Below are positions 51,769 to 62,611 of a stretch of 64,000 nt of DNA, in pieces. Location of the stretch: contig NZ_CP042436.1 in NCBI RefSeq assembly GCF_007971025.1, positions 1,364,001 through 1,428,000 on the forward strand. Direction: 5' to 3'. Position 1 is the first letter of the stretch. Each line of letters starts with the position of its first letter. The position numbers and the translations under genes were made by a program. The DNA is from Mucilaginibacter ginsenosidivorans. Lineage in GTDB: Bacteria > Bacteroidota > Bacteroidia > Sphingobacteriales > Sphingobacteriaceae. The notes under the pieces are model-generated. The model searched no databases and had not been told where the DNA came from. It worked only from the letters and a program-made list of their open reading frames with translations.

Positions 51769-53997
51769 TTAAGAAAGTGGTAAGATCACCGTAAATTCGG
51801 TGTATTCACCTTCTTTGGTATCAATTTCGATCTTTCCGCCGTGCCCCTTTACCACCATATCGTAGCTTAACGAAAGGCCCAGGCCGGTGCCTTCGCCTGT
51901 AGGCTTGGTGGTAAAGAAAGGCTGCATAATTTTATCTTTTATAGCGTCGGGTATACCCATGCCGTTATCTTTTACCCTGATAAAGATGTTGCCGTTTTTT
52001 GCGATGGTACTAACCTCAACGGTTGGCTTATACCCGGGTCCTGCTGTTCTTTGCTTTTGCTGGGTTGCATAAAAGGCGTTGGTGAACAGGTTAAGCAACA
52101 CACGGCCGATATCCTGCGGGATAGTATTTATTTCGGGCAGCCCGGCTTCAAAATTGGTAACCAGTTCCGAATTGAAGGATTTATCCTTTGCCCGGAGGCC
52201 ATGATAGGCCAGCCGGAAATATTCGTCGGTCAGCTTGTTGATATCCGTTAACTCCTTGACATTGCTGCTGGCCCGGCTATGCTGCAGCATCCCTTTTACA
52301 ATGCCGTCGGCACGTTTGCCGTGATGGTTTATCTTTTCTTCGTTTGCCTTGATGTTTGCCGCAATTTCAAGGGCATCGTCAACATTGCCGCTTTTTAGTT
52401 CTTCGGTCATTTCATCTATCATCTCGCGGTTTACCTCGGCAAAGTTGTTGATAAAGTTGAGCGGGTTCTGAATCTCGTGGGCAATGCCCGCCGTCAGTTC
52501 ACCCAGCGAGGCCATTTTCTCTGACTGCACCAATTGGTTCTGCGTTAGTCTAAGGTCGCCCAGCGCTTTGTTGGTTTTATCGCGTTCTTCTTCTATCAAC
52601 TGCTTTTGTTTGCTTAGCAGGTTATTGGCTTTTTGTTTTTGACGGTTGTTGCGAAGCAGAACAATGGCGGTAATGATGATCAGGCCCAGGACGATAAGCG
52701 AACCGGTTATAAAATAGCGCTGGGCTTTTTTATCCTGGTTAAGTGCGGTTATCTGGGCCTGTTTTTTGGCAAGGGAATAATTGTATTGCAGGAGGTTAGT
52801 TTGGTTGGAAACCTGGGCATTGGTCATACTATCGCGGTAGCTGATATAAAGAACATGGTATTTGTAAGCATTGGCAAAATCCTTTTTCATTACATAAGCA
52901 TTGGCCAGGGCCTCGCTGTTATCCCGTTTGAATTCTATTGTTGCGGAACGATTAGCTTTTTCGTAGCCATTGGCGGCGTAGTAAATTGCGCTATCCGGTT
53001 TATTTAATTTCAGATAGGCCCGCGCCAATATGCCGTCTATCCATTCCTCACCTTCGGCATCATTTATTTTTTGTGCACCATACAACGACTTAAAACCATA
53101 TTTAAATGCCATCGGCATGTTACCCGTGCGCACATATACATCGGCCAGGTTACTCTCGGTAAGCTCGGTATTATAGGGCAATTGGGTTTTACTTAGCCCC
53201 TCCTCATAAGCTTTTATTGCTTCCGGGTACCTGCCCGTAAGGCGATACATCTCCCCAATGCGATTAAGCAGGTTAAATTCAAGATTCCTGTTACCGAGCT
53301 TCTTGTTGGCGTCCAACGCTTTTTTATAATAAGCAATAGCATTGGGCTGGTCGCCGATATTTGTAAAAATTGTGGCTATTGCCGACCAGGCCTGTGCCAG
53401 GGCATTAAGGTCGTTTGCCTCCTCTGCATTCTTTTCCCCTTTCAGCGCCCACTCCATAGATTTGGTATAGTCGCCCACTGAAGTTGAGTACAAACCGGAA
53501 AGTCCGATCTGCCGGCGGGCGATCAAAGCTTTATCCATGGTCTTTTGAGCGGCTGCTTCCGATTTAAAAGCATAATCCAATGCTTGCTTGCTTTCGCCCG
53601 TAAGGTTGTTTAGGGAGCTCATCGCAGCGTAAGCATTGGCCAGGTGTGTTTTATCCTCAAGCTTCTGTGCCAGGGCAATAGCCTGTTGCAGGAGCACCCT
53701 CGCCTGCGGTAAGTTATTTTTACGGTACGTTAACCTGGACATAATAATTAGCGCCTCTGCTTCGCCGTCTTCATAATGAAGTTTGCGCGAAATGGCCAAC
53801 GCTTCATTTGCCATGCTGTCCGCCGTGGCAATGGGCAGGGTCATTAATGAAGGCAGCTCGTTAAGCCGGTTTACCCTTAAGGTATCCGCTTGTGTATGTT
53901 CTTTTAAATCTTTTTGAACCTGTTTGATCCGGGCCTCCTGCGCATAGCAAAGGCCGGAAACGATGGTAAGCAAAAGGGCAACAAGTGCTTTTTTCAT
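51769..53997 (-). CDS. TPR-sensor histidine kinase (array member 5)
   Basis: A 742-residue protein: signal peptide (MKKALVALLLTIVSGLCYA), a long TPR region (about 30-400), one membrane helix (FITGSLIVLGLIIITAIVLL, about 430-450), a coiled coil, then HisKA and HATPase_c with H507 in the H-box, [10 protein letters not shown] and GEGTGLGLS. TPRs ahead of the helix and behind a signal peptide suggest periplasmic sensing. It starts 4 bases after the preceding kinase gene in the operon. Confidence 0.92.
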   Translation of the reverse strand: MKKALVALLLTIVSGLCYAQEARIKQVQKDLKEHTQADTLRVNRLNELPSLMTLPIATADSMANEALAISRKLHYEDGEAEALIIMSRLTYRKNNLPQARVLLQQAIALAQKLEDKTHLANAYAAMSSLNNLTGESKQALDYAFKSEAAAQKTMDKALIARRQIGLSGLYSTSVGDYTKSMEWALKGEKNAEEANDLNALAQAWSAIATIFTNIGDQPNAIAYYKKALDANKKLGNRNLEFNLLNRIGEMYRLTGRYPEAIKAYEEGLSKTQLPYNTELTESNLADVYVRTGNMPMAFKYGFKSLYGAQKINDAEGEEWIDGILARAYLKLNKPDSAIYYAANGYEKANRSATIEFKRDNSEALANAYVMKKDFANAYKYHVLYISYRDSMTNAQVSNQTNLLQYNYSLAKKQAQITALNQDKKAQRYFITGSLIVLGLIIITAIVLLRNNRQKQKANNLLSKQKQLIEEERDKTNKALGDLRLTQNQLVQSEKMASLGELTAGIAHEIQNPLNFINNFAEVNREMIDEMTEELKSGNVDDALEIAANIKANEEKINHHGKRADGIVKGMLQHSRASSNVKELTDINKLTDEYFRLAYHGLRAKDKSFNSELVTNFEAGLPEINTIPQDIGRVLLNLFTNAFYATQQKQRTAGPGYKPTVEVSTIAKNGNIFIRVKDNGMGIPDAIKDKIMQPFFTTKPTGEGTGLGLSLSYDMVVKGHGGKIEIDTKEGEYTEFTVILPLS

Positions 53998-54001
53998 GTG
54001 A

Positions 54002-56041
54002 TTATGTTAGGATAGGTAATTTAATAATAAATTCTGAACCCAGGCCTTCTTCGCTACTTACTTCAATACTTCCGCCATGCCCCTTCACCACCATATCATA
54101 AGTTAAGCTTAATCCCAAACCGGTCCCCTCACCCGTGGGCTTGGTAGTAAAAAATGGCTGCATGATCTTTTCTTTGATGGCGTCAGGTATGCCAATACCG
54201 TTGTCTTTTACTTTGATGACGACATGCCCGTTCCCGGATTCTGTCGTGACCGAAACTTCCGGCCTATAATCGCTCCCCGCTATTTTCTGCTTTTGATTTA
54301 CCGCATAAAAAGCGTTGTTAAATAAGTTGAGCAGTACGCGGCCTATGTCCTGTTGTACAACATCCGCTTTTGGCAAGTTATCGTCAAAATTCGTTACCAG
54401 GTCGGCATTGAAACCTTTGTTCTTGGCCCGCAAACCATGATAAGAGAGTTTTAAAAATTCGTCAGCCAGGACATTTAGATCAGTTAGCTGCTTTTCGCCC
54501 GTTGCCACGCGACTATGTTCCAGCATACCCTTCACTATACTGTCGGCACGTTTGCCGTGATGATTGATCTTTCGGAGGTTTTCTGTAAGATCATCAGCAA
54601 TCCCTATTACATCGTCCTTATTGCCAGCTTCTGCTTCTTCCTTTAATTCTGTTAACAGTTCAACACTGACTTCGGAGAAATTATTGACGAAGTTTAACGG
54701 GTTTTGTATCTCGTGTGCGATGCCGGCCGTCAATTCTCCCAGCGAAGCCATTTTTTCGGACTGGATTAGTTGGGTTTGGGTGGTCTTCAGGTCTTCCAGG
54801 GCTTGTCCGAGGTTGTCTCGCTGTGTTTCTATTTCTTCTTTCTGTTCGCTTAATAATAAATTGATTTGCTTTTGCTTCTGGTTATTGCGCCATATTATTA
54901 AGGCCACAATGAGCACAAAAACTACAGTGGACACACCGCCAATAAAAAGATAACGATTTTTAAGCCTCTCCCGGTCTTGCAATAATTTTTGCTGACGTTG
55001 CTGTTCCTGTGATAATACGAGTTGTATTTGCCTGAACTTGTCCGCTCCAAAAAGCGCGTCTTTGTATCCGATGGCTATGCGCTGGTAAGTATAAGCGCTA
55101 TCTAACTTTGCACTTTTATGATACAGGTCGGCTATCAGGAGCGATGCATCGAGCGCAACTTTGGCAAGAGTGGTGGCCCTTGCCGTATAGAACGACTGAC
55201 GGGCATAATACAGACTTGAGTCGGGCTGTTTCATTTTATTGAACAAGGCTGCCATTTGGTAGTAAATGATAGCCCTGTCAGTAACCGTGTTTTGCTGAAA
55301 TGTTAGCTTGATCCCTTTCCTGAAGAATTGTATAGCGCCTTGTTCTTTGCCCAGTTTTAACTGCAATGCCCCCAACCTTGACAGAAGCTCAGGCATCAGA
55401 TCAACCGGGAAATTCAGATCATTATACATCGCCGTTTCGTAATGCAAGGCCGAATCCAATTGATTCATCTTTTCAAACGCATTTCCCATATTCGACGCTT
55501 CATTTCTTTTATAATAGCCGCTAACCCAGTATTTGCTTAAAGCAATATGTGGCCCTTTGTTGTCTGGCAACGGCAGAAAAATATTCCTTGATTCGCGGTA
55601 ATAGTCAAGGGCTGTTTTAAAATCGCCCATCTCGAGATAGGTATTTCCGATACTATTGAGCTCAATACCTTCAGTATACACATTCTTGTATAATCGTGCT
55701 TTGTCAAGCAGGTCCAGTTGAAGAGTAAGGGCTTCAGCGAGGTTCCCGGTTTCCCGGAGGCTGTATTCCAGGGAAAACTCTGCAAAGGTTACGCCATTAG
55801 TGTACCCTAATTTTTTAGCCAATAACACGGCTTTTTGCCCGTAAAATAGCGCTGAATCATAATTATTCCGGCGGTAACTATTTGACAGCCGCGTAAGTAT
55901 TTTAACCTTCGTCGTATCATCTTTTTTATAAAGCGCTAATTGTTGCCGGAAAAATTTTATAGATTCAGACGAACCTGTTTGCGCCAAAGCCGAATGGTTT
56001 AGCCAAAGCCCAAAAAAAACCAACAATTGTAATCGCCTCAT
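54002..56041 (-). CDS. TPR-sensor histidine kinase (array member 4)
   Basis: A 679-residue protein with a signal peptide ([15 protein letters not shown]), degenerate TPRs (about 30-330; [20 protein letters not shown]), a membrane helix ([20 protein letters not shown]), a coiled coil and a kinase core with H443, [17 protein letters not shown] and GEGTGLGLS. Start overlaps the previous kinase's stop by one base. Ligand unknown. Confidence 0.92.
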   Translation of the reverse strand: MRRLQLLVFFGLWLNHSALAQTGSSESIKFFRQQLALYKKDDTTKVKILTRLSNSYRRNNYDSALFYGQKAVLLAKKLGYTNGVTFAEFSLEYSLRETGNLAEALTLQLDLLDKARLYKNVYTEGIELNSIGNTYLEMGDFKTALDYYRESRNIFLPLPDNKGPHIALSKYWVSGYYKRNEASNMGNAFEKMNQLDSALHYETAMYNDLNFPVDLMPELLSRLGALQLKLGKEQGAIQFFRKGIKLTFQQNTVTDRAIIYYQMAALFNKMKQPDSSLYYARQSFYTARATTLAKVALDASLLIADLYHKSAKLDSAYTYQRIAIGYKDALFGADKFRQIQLVLSQEQQRQQKLLQDRERLKNRYLFIGGVSTVVFVLIVALIIWRNNQKQKQINLLLSEQKEEIETQRDNLGQALEDLKTTQTQLIQSEKMASLGELTAGIAHEIQNPLNFVNNFSEVSVELLTELKEEAEAGNKDDVIGIADDLTENLRKINHHGKRADSIVKGMLEHSRVATGEKQLTDLNVLADEFLKLSYHGLRAKNKGFNADLVTNFDDNLPKADVVQQDIGRVLLNLFNNAFYAVNQKQKIAGSDYRPEVSVTTESGNGHVVIKVKDNGIGIPDAIKEKIMQPFFTTKPTGEGTGLGLSLTYDMVVKGHGGSIEVSSEEGLGSEFIIKLPILT

Positions 56042-58197
56042 TATGTCGTGGTAATTAAAGGTAGTAATATAATGAACTCCGAACCTTCCGCCTCAACGCT
56101 GTTAATCTGTATACTCCCGCCATGCCCCTTCACTACCATATCGTAAGTTAAGCTCAATCCCAAACCGGTTCCCTCACCCGTAGGCTTGGTGGTGAAAAAT
56201 GGCTGCAATATTTTGTCCTTTACATTATCTGGTATGCCTGTGCCATTATCTTTCACCGAAATAATTACGGATCTATTTTGTTGAGCCGTGCAGATCTCAA
56301 CAGTTGGCTTATAATCGGCTCCGGCGGTTTTGGTTTTTTGCTGAACAGCATAAAAGGCGTTGTTGATCACATTTAATAGCACACGTCCAATATCCTGCGG
56401 CACAACATTTACTTTGGGCAGCTTTGAATCGAAGTTGGTTATCAGTTCAGCATTGAATTCTTTATCCTTTGCCCGAAAGCCGTGATAGGAGAGACGCAGA
56501 TATTCATCGGCGAGAGCATTCAGGTTGGTTGGTTCTTTTTGGCCGGAAGAAGTACGGCTGTGCTGTAGCATTCCTTTTACAATAGCCTCGGCGCGTTTGC
56601 CGTGGTGGTTGATCTTCGCCTCGTTTTGTTCAATGTCTGCTGCTATTGCTTTTGCTTCCTCAACATCCCCCTTATCTAATTCTTCCCGCAGTTCGATCAG
56701 CATTTCCTGGTTCACGTCTGAAAAGTTATTAACGAAATTTAAAGGGTTTTGTATCTCATGCGCTATGCCGGCGGTGAGTTCGCCCAGCGAGGCCATCTTT
56801 TCCGATTGAATGAGCTGGTTTTGTGTAGCCCTGAGGTTTTCAAGCGAGGTGTTCAGTTCTTTCGTACGCTCCGCCACCTGCCGTTCTAATAAAATGTTTT
56901 GATTTGCCAGAATCTGCTGCTTTTCCTGCTCTTGGGCCAGGCTTTGCGCTGAAAGTATTTGTACCTCGTTCAGGGTAGCCGATAACTTTTTATTGGTAAA
57001 AGCCGTTTGTACACCCAGGTAACACGACATGCCTAACGGGAAGCAAAGCAGGCCAATGCCCCAAAGCAACTGCGCCAGTACAGTAGCCTGATCCAGCAAG
57101 CCACCGATAATGTCCAGTACAACAAATAAGATAATACCGGCCAGAACAAAGGAAGCATCTTTTATCCGGCGTTTCATGGCCCAAATGCAAACATGCACCG
57201 CTTCAACCATAAACAACGCCGGTATGATATTGGTGCAAACGACAAAACCTTTTATTCCGTTGAAATACATGTAAATGGTTGCGCACAGCCCGATAAATGA
57301 AAGTACAGATAACGTTCCGCGGCGGGTGTAGCTAAATAGGGCATAAACTGTTAGCAACAGGAACACCATTCCAATAACAAAAAATACACCTTCCGCGTAA
57401 GCTACCCACATTTGAATAGCAAGATTCCCAAAACGGTCTACTCCCCATACCTCATTTGGCATGGTGACAAAACAGATACACGCGCAAAACAGCGCGTAAT
57501 ATAAATTCACTTTTTTCCGGCGATCGAAAAAAAAGTATACAAGGTGGGTACAAAGAACGATCAGGATGGCGCCTCCGAACAAGCTGAAAACCAATACGAA
57601 ATTCTTTAAGCCATTAAGGTAAGTATAGTAATTAGCGGCAGCTGACCGATAATCATTTACGTAAAGTGCGAAGGCCGGTATTGGTTCAAAAAGCGACGAG
57701 ATATATGTTAAGCCAGGCTGATAGGCCAGCCTCACAGCGATAACATTATCCTTACCGGGCTCAAGATTGATGACTATGGGTTCTTTTGAAGTCAGGTAGC
57801 CCCGTACGCTCGAAGGATCCGCGCTGACCTTGCCGTAAGTGGCTATACGCCTACCATTCAGGTATATTTCAGATGCAGCATATTGTGCAATACGCATGGC
57901 GAATGTTTTGCCGATTAGGGAATTGCTGACCATCACATGGAGCCGCAGCCATAGTATGCCTGTACTTTTAAGAACCTCAAAACGGTCGATATTTTGCCCC
58001 GGGTTAGTCGATGCCCATTTGCTGTCCTGGTAAGACTGGCCCGCCCATTGCATATCATCGCCCGCATGAAAAACCCATTTGCTTAATAATGTATCATTTT
58101 TTGATAGTTTATCCAAATGAAAAACCCCTGCAGTCTGGGCTTCCAACCTTAATGCAATAGTCAGCAGGAAAAGTATAAAAAGGTATAGCTTCTTCAT
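56041..58197 (-). CDS. 7TMR-DISM-like histidine kinase with extracytoplasmic jelly-roll domain (array member 3)
   Basis: A 718-residue kinase with a different sensor from its neighbours: signal peptide, a jelly-roll domain like the sugar-binding part of beta-galactosidases (about 20-175; KWVFHAGDDMQWAGQSYQDS, ASEIYLNGRRIATYG), then about seven membrane helices (190-395), a coiled coil and the kinase core with H480 and GEGTGLGLS. The architecture resembles 7TMR-DISM receptors. Carbohydrate sensing is possible. It abuts both neighbours. Confidence 0.9.
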   Translation of the reverse strand: MKKLYLFILFLLTIALRLEAQTAGVFHLDKLSKNDTLLSKWVFHAGDDMQWAGQSYQDSKWASTNPGQNIDRFEVLKSTGILWLRLHVMVSNSLIGKTFAMRIAQYAASEIYLNGRRIATYGKVSADPSSVRGYLTSKEPIVINLEPGKDNVIAVRLAYQPGLTYISSLFEPIPAFALYVNDYRSAAANYYTYLNGLKNFVLVFSLFGGAILIVLCTHLVYFFFDRRKKVNLYYALFCACICFVTMPNEVWGVDRFGNLAIQMWVAYAEGVFFVIGMVFLLLTVYALFSYTRRGTLSVLSFIGLCATIYMYFNGIKGFVVCTNIIPALFMVEAVHVCIWAMKRRIKDASFVLAGIILFVVLDIIGGLLDQATVLAQLLWGIGLLCFPLGMSCYLGVQTAFTNKKLSATLNEVQILSAQSLAQEQEKQQILANQNILLERQVAERTKELNTSLENLRATQNQLIQSEKMASLGELTAGIAHEIQNPLNFVNNFSDVNQEMLIELREELDKGDVEEAKAIAADIEQNEAKINHHGKRAEAIVKGMLQHSRTSSGQKEPTNLNALADEYLRLSYHGFRAKDKEFNAELITNFDSKLPKVNVVPQDIGRVLLNVINNAFYAVQQKTKTAGADYKPTVEICTAQQNRSVIISVKDNGTGIPDNVKDKILQPFFTTKPTGEGTGLGLSLTYDMVVKGHGGSIQINSVEAEGSEFIILLPLITTT

Positions 58198-60420
58198 TTA
58201 TAAATTGATGGGCAAGGTGACAGTAAATTCGGTGTATTCATTTTCTATGGTGTCCACATCAATACTTCCCCCGTGCCCCTTCACCACAATATCGTAACTC
58301 ATGGATAGGCCCAGGCCCGTTCCCTCGCCGGTTGGCTTGGTGGTGAAAAATGGCTGCAATATTTTGTCCTTTACATTATCTGGTATGCCTGTGCCATTAT
58401 CTTTTACCGTTATTTCAACAAAACCGTCCTTTAACCGGGTTGCCAGCTGCACCATCGGTTTATAATCACTACCCGCGGTTTTTTGCTTTTGCTGAACGGC
58501 ATAGAACGCGTTGGTGAACAGGTTTAATAAAACCCGGCCAATATCCTGTGGGATCATATTTACGGGCGGCAGTTTCTCGTCAAAATCAGTTGCCAGGTCG
58601 CTGTTAAACGATTTGTCCTTGGCACGCAGCCCATGATAGGCAAGCCGCAGATACTCGTCGGCAAGGGTATTGATATTGGCGGCTTCCTTTTGGCCGCTGC
58701 TGGCACGGCTATGCTGTAGCATACCTTTTACTATACCATCGGCGCGTTTGCCGTGGTGCCCTATTTTTTCGAGATTTTGTTTTATATCGCCCGCAATATC
58801 GATCGCTTCATTTATATCGCCGCGTTTCAGTTCGGCTTCCATTTCCTCCAGAAGTTCGATGTTCACCTCCGAAAAGTTGTTCACAAAATTCAACGGGTTT
58901 TGTATCTCGTGGGCAATGCCGGCGGTAAGCTCACCCAATGAGGCCATTTTCTCGGATTGTATCAGCTGCCGCTGGGTTTGTCTGAGTGATATGAGTGTTT
59001 TTTTGTTGACCTGTAATTGGCGGTAGATAAAGATCAATAAGCCCGATATCAATAAAACCACCACCAGCGAGCCCCATAATAAAGTGCGGCTGCGGCTAAG
59101 CTGGTAATCCTGTAGGGCTTTTTCCTGCTTTAGCTGGTTGATGTGTTCGCGCTGCACCCGGTCATTCTGATCTATCTCAAATTGGGCCACTTTAAAATCG
59201 TGCAGCCCTTCCTCCCGGGCATCGTAAACTTTAAAAAACTCCTGGAAATATTTTTCTGACTTTTCGGGCTGGCCATGCTTTTGATAGAAGTTGCCGAGTT
59301 CGCGCAGGTATTTTAATTGAAGTGGCACCCCTTGTTCGTTGGATGACTTTTGATAAGCTGTTAAAAGGGCCTTTTCGGCTTCGGCGCTATTTCCCTGTCC
59401 CAGGTAATAATCGTAAAAATCGTAATCGATCTCCGTATAGCCAACAGAACTGACTGTTTTGAAACCCGCTGAGTCGGTTAGCTTTTTCGCCCTGGTTAGT
59501 AAAGGGAATGCCAACTCGGGGTGATTTAGCTTGAGGTATATCTCTGCTTTAGTTGCGTATATGTTGACTACGCGCTGCGATACCCTTTTACTCATAAAGC
59601 GAATGCTCTCATTTATCGCATCCAGGGCCTCGTTGTATTTTCCTGCGTTAAACTCAATACGGCTTAGTGTGGCATAGCAATAATTTATTCCGCTGGTATC
59701 TTTTTGCTTTTGCGACAAGGGGAGTGCCTTACGGGCATAATAACGTGCCTTATCAAAATTACCCCATTGATTGTAGGTCATGCCGAGCACATAGATGATT
59801 TGGGCGTAAAAATTAGGCTGGAATTTTCTAAATACTTCGCCCCCTTTCATATAATTGTTAATGGCCTGGTTGTAGGCGCCTTTATACAGATAGTAACCGG
59901 CAATGGCGTGGTAACACGGGGCCGTATTTTCGTAAGGGCCGTTCAGAAGGTAATATTCCAGCTTCTTCTGGAAATAGTGCAGCCGCGCATCCTGGTCGTT
60001 CAGGAAATTGTAAAGGATGCGCATATTGATCAGCAATGGATAAATAACCTTATGCTGTTTATCAAAGATTTCAACTGCGGCCTGGAAACTCTTTAACGAT
60101 TCGCTATACTTCCGTTTAGCCCAATATCTGTTGCCATCCTGCATCAGCAGGTATGGGGCCGGATCGATCAATTTTAATTTTTCGTTGATCTCCAGCAACA
60201 TTTTGTAGTGATCAGGATACGAAAGTGTTTCATCCGATCGTATTGGGGTAAAGTCCACCAATTTTTGCAATATCAGTAAGCTATCCTTAGCGGTTTTTTG
60301 CTTCGCTAACACTTTTTGCAGCGAATCCATAGCTGCATGGGCAAAATCATTTTGTGCAAAACACGGTTTAATCCCTGCCAGGCAAAAAATAAGCGATAAA
60401 TAAACGATGATCCGTTTCAT
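58198..60420 (-). CDS. TPR-sensor histidine kinase (array member 2)
   Basis: A 740-residue protein: signal peptide ([20 protein letters not shown]), TPRs (about 80-400; [20 protein letters not shown]), a membrane helix ([20 protein letters not shown]), a short coiled coil, and a kinase core with H504. Its G-box region shares a 71-base identical stretch with the adjacent 7TMR-type kinase, pointing to recombination between them. Confidence 0.92.
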   Translation of the reverse strand: MKRIIVYLSLIFCLAGIKPCFAQNDFAHAAMDSLQKVLAKQKTAKDSLLILQKLVDFTPIRSDETLSYPDHYKMLLEINEKLKLIDPAPYLLMQDGNRYWAKRKYSESLKSFQAAVEIFDKQHKVIYPLLINMRILYNFLNDQDARLHYFQKKLEYYLLNGPYENTAPCYHAIAGYYLYKGAYNQAINNYMKGGEVFRKFQPNFYAQIIYVLGMTYNQWGNFDKARYYARKALPLSQKQKDTSGINYCYATLSRIEFNAGKYNEALDAINESIRFMSKRVSQRVVNIYATKAEIYLKLNHPELAFPLLTRAKKLTDSAGFKTVSSVGYTEIDYDFYDYYLGQGNSAEAEKALLTAYQKSSNEQGVPLQLKYLRELGNFYQKHGQPEKSEKYFQEFFKVYDAREEGLHDFKVAQFEIDQNDRVQREHINQLKQEKALQDYQLSRSRTLLWGSLVVVLLISGLLIFIYRQLQVNKKTLISLRQTQRQLIQSEKMASLGELTAGIAHEIQNPLNFVNNFSEVNIELLEEMEAELKRGDINEAIDIAGDIKQNLEKIGHHGKRADGIVKGMLQHSRASSGQKEAANINTLADEYLRLAYHGLRAKDKSFNSDLATDFDEKLPPVNMIPQDIGRVLLNLFTNAFYAVQQKQKTAGSDYKPMVQLATRLKDGFVEITVKDNGTGIPDNVKDKILQPFFTTKPTGEGTGLGLSMSYDIVVKGHGGSIDVDTIENEYTEFTVTLPINL

Positions 60421-60437
60421 AGCTTCAATTAATAAGT

Positions 60438-62429
60438 TTATAGCGGCAGTGTTATGGTAAACTCCGTAAATTCAGCTTCTTTGGTATTTACTTCAATATG
60501 TCCCCCGTGCCCCTTCACTATAATATCATAACTTAATGACAGGCCCAGCCCGGTACCCTCGCCTGTCGGCTTGGTGGTAAAGAATGGCTGCATGATCTTG
60601 TCTTTTATCGCGTCGGGTATGCCATTGCCGTTGTCCTTTACTTTAATAACCGCCTGCCCGTTTTCCGTTGCGGTACTAACCGATACTTCGGGTTTATAAG
60701 CGGCGCCTGCAGTTTTCGCTTTTTGATTTACGGCGTAGAAAGCGTTATTGTACAGGTTAAGCAGCACCCGCCCTATTTCCTGCTGCGCGACGTTGATCCT
60801 GGGCAGATCCTGGTCGAAATGTGTTGCCATTTCGGCATTAAAGGATTTGTCTTTCGCCCTAAGGCCGTGAAAGGAAAGCTTAAGAAATTCATCGGCGAGC
60901 ATGTTCAGGTTGGTGGGCTGCTTTTCGCCGGTGCTGGCACGGCTATGCTGCAGCATGCCTTTTACGATAAAATCGGCGCGTTTGCCATGCTGACTGATCT
61001 TTTGCTGATTGGTTTTTACATCGGCGGCAATAGCCTTAACCTCGTCGAAATGGCCCTTTGCTATTTCCTGTTCCAGTTCTTCTATCAGTTCGGTATTTAC
61101 CTCCGAAAAATTATTGACGAAATTCAAGGGGTTCTGTATCTCGTGGGCGATGCCTGCGGTCAGCTCGCCCAGCGAGGCCATTTTTTCCGACTGTACCAAC
61201 TGGGTTTGTGTGTTCTTCAGGTCGGCAAGTGTTTTTTCGATCGCTTTACTTTGAGCCTCTATTTTTGCGTTACGCTCGTGCAGCAGGGTGTTTGCTTTTT
61301 TTCGCTTTCCGTTAGCATAAATGAGGATCCCGGCTACCAGTACAAATACTGCGATCACTCCCAGCAAGGCATAATAGCGCACACGGTTTTGATAAGCAAT
61401 TTCGGCAGCGCGGGCCTGCTGTATGCGTTGTTGTTCGTTATATGCCAGGTTTTGTACCTGTAGCGTCTTTTGCTGGCTGAAAAGGCTATCTCGCGCCTTA
61501 AGCGTGATCTGCTGGTAATCAAAGGCTTCTTTGTAGTTTCCTTTGGCCAGGAACTCATCGGTAAGCAGTTTAGTCGCGCGTTGCACCTGGTCGGGGTTCC
61601 GGTCGAGTTTGGCCTGTTCAAAAGCCTGTTTTGCATAACTAATGCTGGAATCGGCCACGCCCAGCTGCTGGTAGGCCTCGGCAATACGGCGGTAGTCCTC
61701 GCTTTGAAGATAATGATTGTTACGGGCCGATGAATCGCGCAGGCTCTTTTGATAATAAGTGATGGCGCCCCTGAAATCGCCCTTTTTGTGCTGGATGATA
61801 CCAAAATTCCGGATCAGGTAACCCAGATTATTTACTATGTGCGACTTTAAAGCAAAATCATAGTCCTTTTTGGTAAAATAGTAAGCGGAGTCCAGTCTGT
61901 CCATATCCAGGTATTGACGGGCAACATTGTTCATTTCAACTACCAGCAAATCATTTAAATGATGTTTTTCAGCCACATTCTTTGCCATGTAATAGTTGTC
62001 AAGCGATTTTTTGAAATCTTTAAGCGTCGAATAGGTAAGCCCCCGGGTGTTATAACACGAAGCAACAACACGCACCTCGTTGAGCCTGATAGCTTCGGGA
62101 AGCGCATCGAAAGTTGTTTTTAACGATCCCGGCAAGTCGCCGCTGATGTTCTGAAAAGTAGCTATGCCGGATAGGGCACGCACCTCGCCTTGTTTAAAAT
62201 GGATTTTTCGGGCCAGTTCGAGCGCTTTTTTTGAATAGATCATGCCCGAATCAGTATTTGTGGTCAGAAATGTGGTGACACTTTTAAGAAAATAAAACAT
62301 CACCAGCGTGGTATCCTGCCTGGTTTTATTGTATACCTTTTGCAGGCTGTCGACCCTGCTTTGTTGGGCAAAAGTAATGCTGCAGCAAGCGATAAGCAGT
62401 GCTGCAATTGTCAGGAACTTTTTTGTCAT
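60438..62429 (-). CDS. TPR-sensor histidine kinase (array member 1, operon start)
   Basis: A 663-residue protein. The ATG at 62429 ([17 protein letters not shown]) gives a signal peptide, better than an upstream in-frame start. TPRs span about 30-330, a membrane helix ([20 protein letters not shown]) is followed by a coiled coil and a kinase core with H429, [17 protein letters not shown] and GEGTGLGLS. First of six kinases; the promoter should lie in 62430-62611, where a weak TAAATTTA box (62474-62481, minus strand) is seen. Confidence 0.92.
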   Translation of the reverse strand: MTKKFLTIAALLIACCSITFAQQSRVDSLQKVYNKTRQDTTLVMFYFLKSVTTFLTTNTDSGMIYSKKALELARKIHFKQGEVRALSGIATFQNISGDLPGSLKTTFDALPEAIRLNEVRVVASCYNTRGLTYSTLKDFKKSLDNYYMAKNVAEKHHLNDLLVVEMNNVARQYLDMDRLDSAYYFTKKDYDFALKSHIVNNLGYLIRNFGIIQHKKGDFRGAITYYQKSLRDSSARNNHYLQSEDYRRIAEAYQQLGVADSSISYAKQAFEQAKLDRNPDQVQRATKLLTDEFLAKGNYKEAFDYQQITLKARDSLFSQQKTLQVQNLAYNEQQRIQQARAAEIAYQNRVRYYALLGVIAVFVLVAGILIYANGKRKKANTLLHERNAKIEAQSKAIEKTLADLKNTQTQLVQSEKMASLGELTAGIAHEIQNPLNFVNNFSEVNTELIEELEQEIAKGHFDEVKAIAADVKTNQQKISQHGKRADFIVKGMLQHSRASTGEKQPTNLNMLADEFLKLSFHGLRAKDKSFNAEMATHFDQDLPRINVAQQEIGRVLLNLYNNAFYAVNQKAKTAGAAYKPEVSVSTATENGQAVIKVKDNGNGIPDAIKDKIMQPFFTTKPTGEGTGLGLSLSYDIIVKGHGGHIEVNTKEAEFTEFTITLPL

Positions 62430-62500
62430 TTGGTTTGGGCTGATCGTTACTTTATAAAAATAGCAATAACCCATAAATTTACAAGAATTTATAGATTTTC

Positions 62501-62516
62501 AGGCAGTTAGCTGCCT
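62501..62516. terminator. Small hairpin between the YitT gene and the kinase operon
   Basis: Perfect AGGCAG / CTGCCT stem with a 4-base loop, in the 182-base gap. A T-run follows only on the plus strand, opposite to both flanking genes, so terminator function for the YitT transcript is uncertain. Confidence 0.3.
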
Positions 62517-62611
62517 TTTGGTTAAACAATTGACAAAATGGAATAAAACAAACGCAGGCCAGGGTTAGATTTTAGCTGCGAATAAGTAAGAGTGATTAAT
62601 CGGATGGCAAA

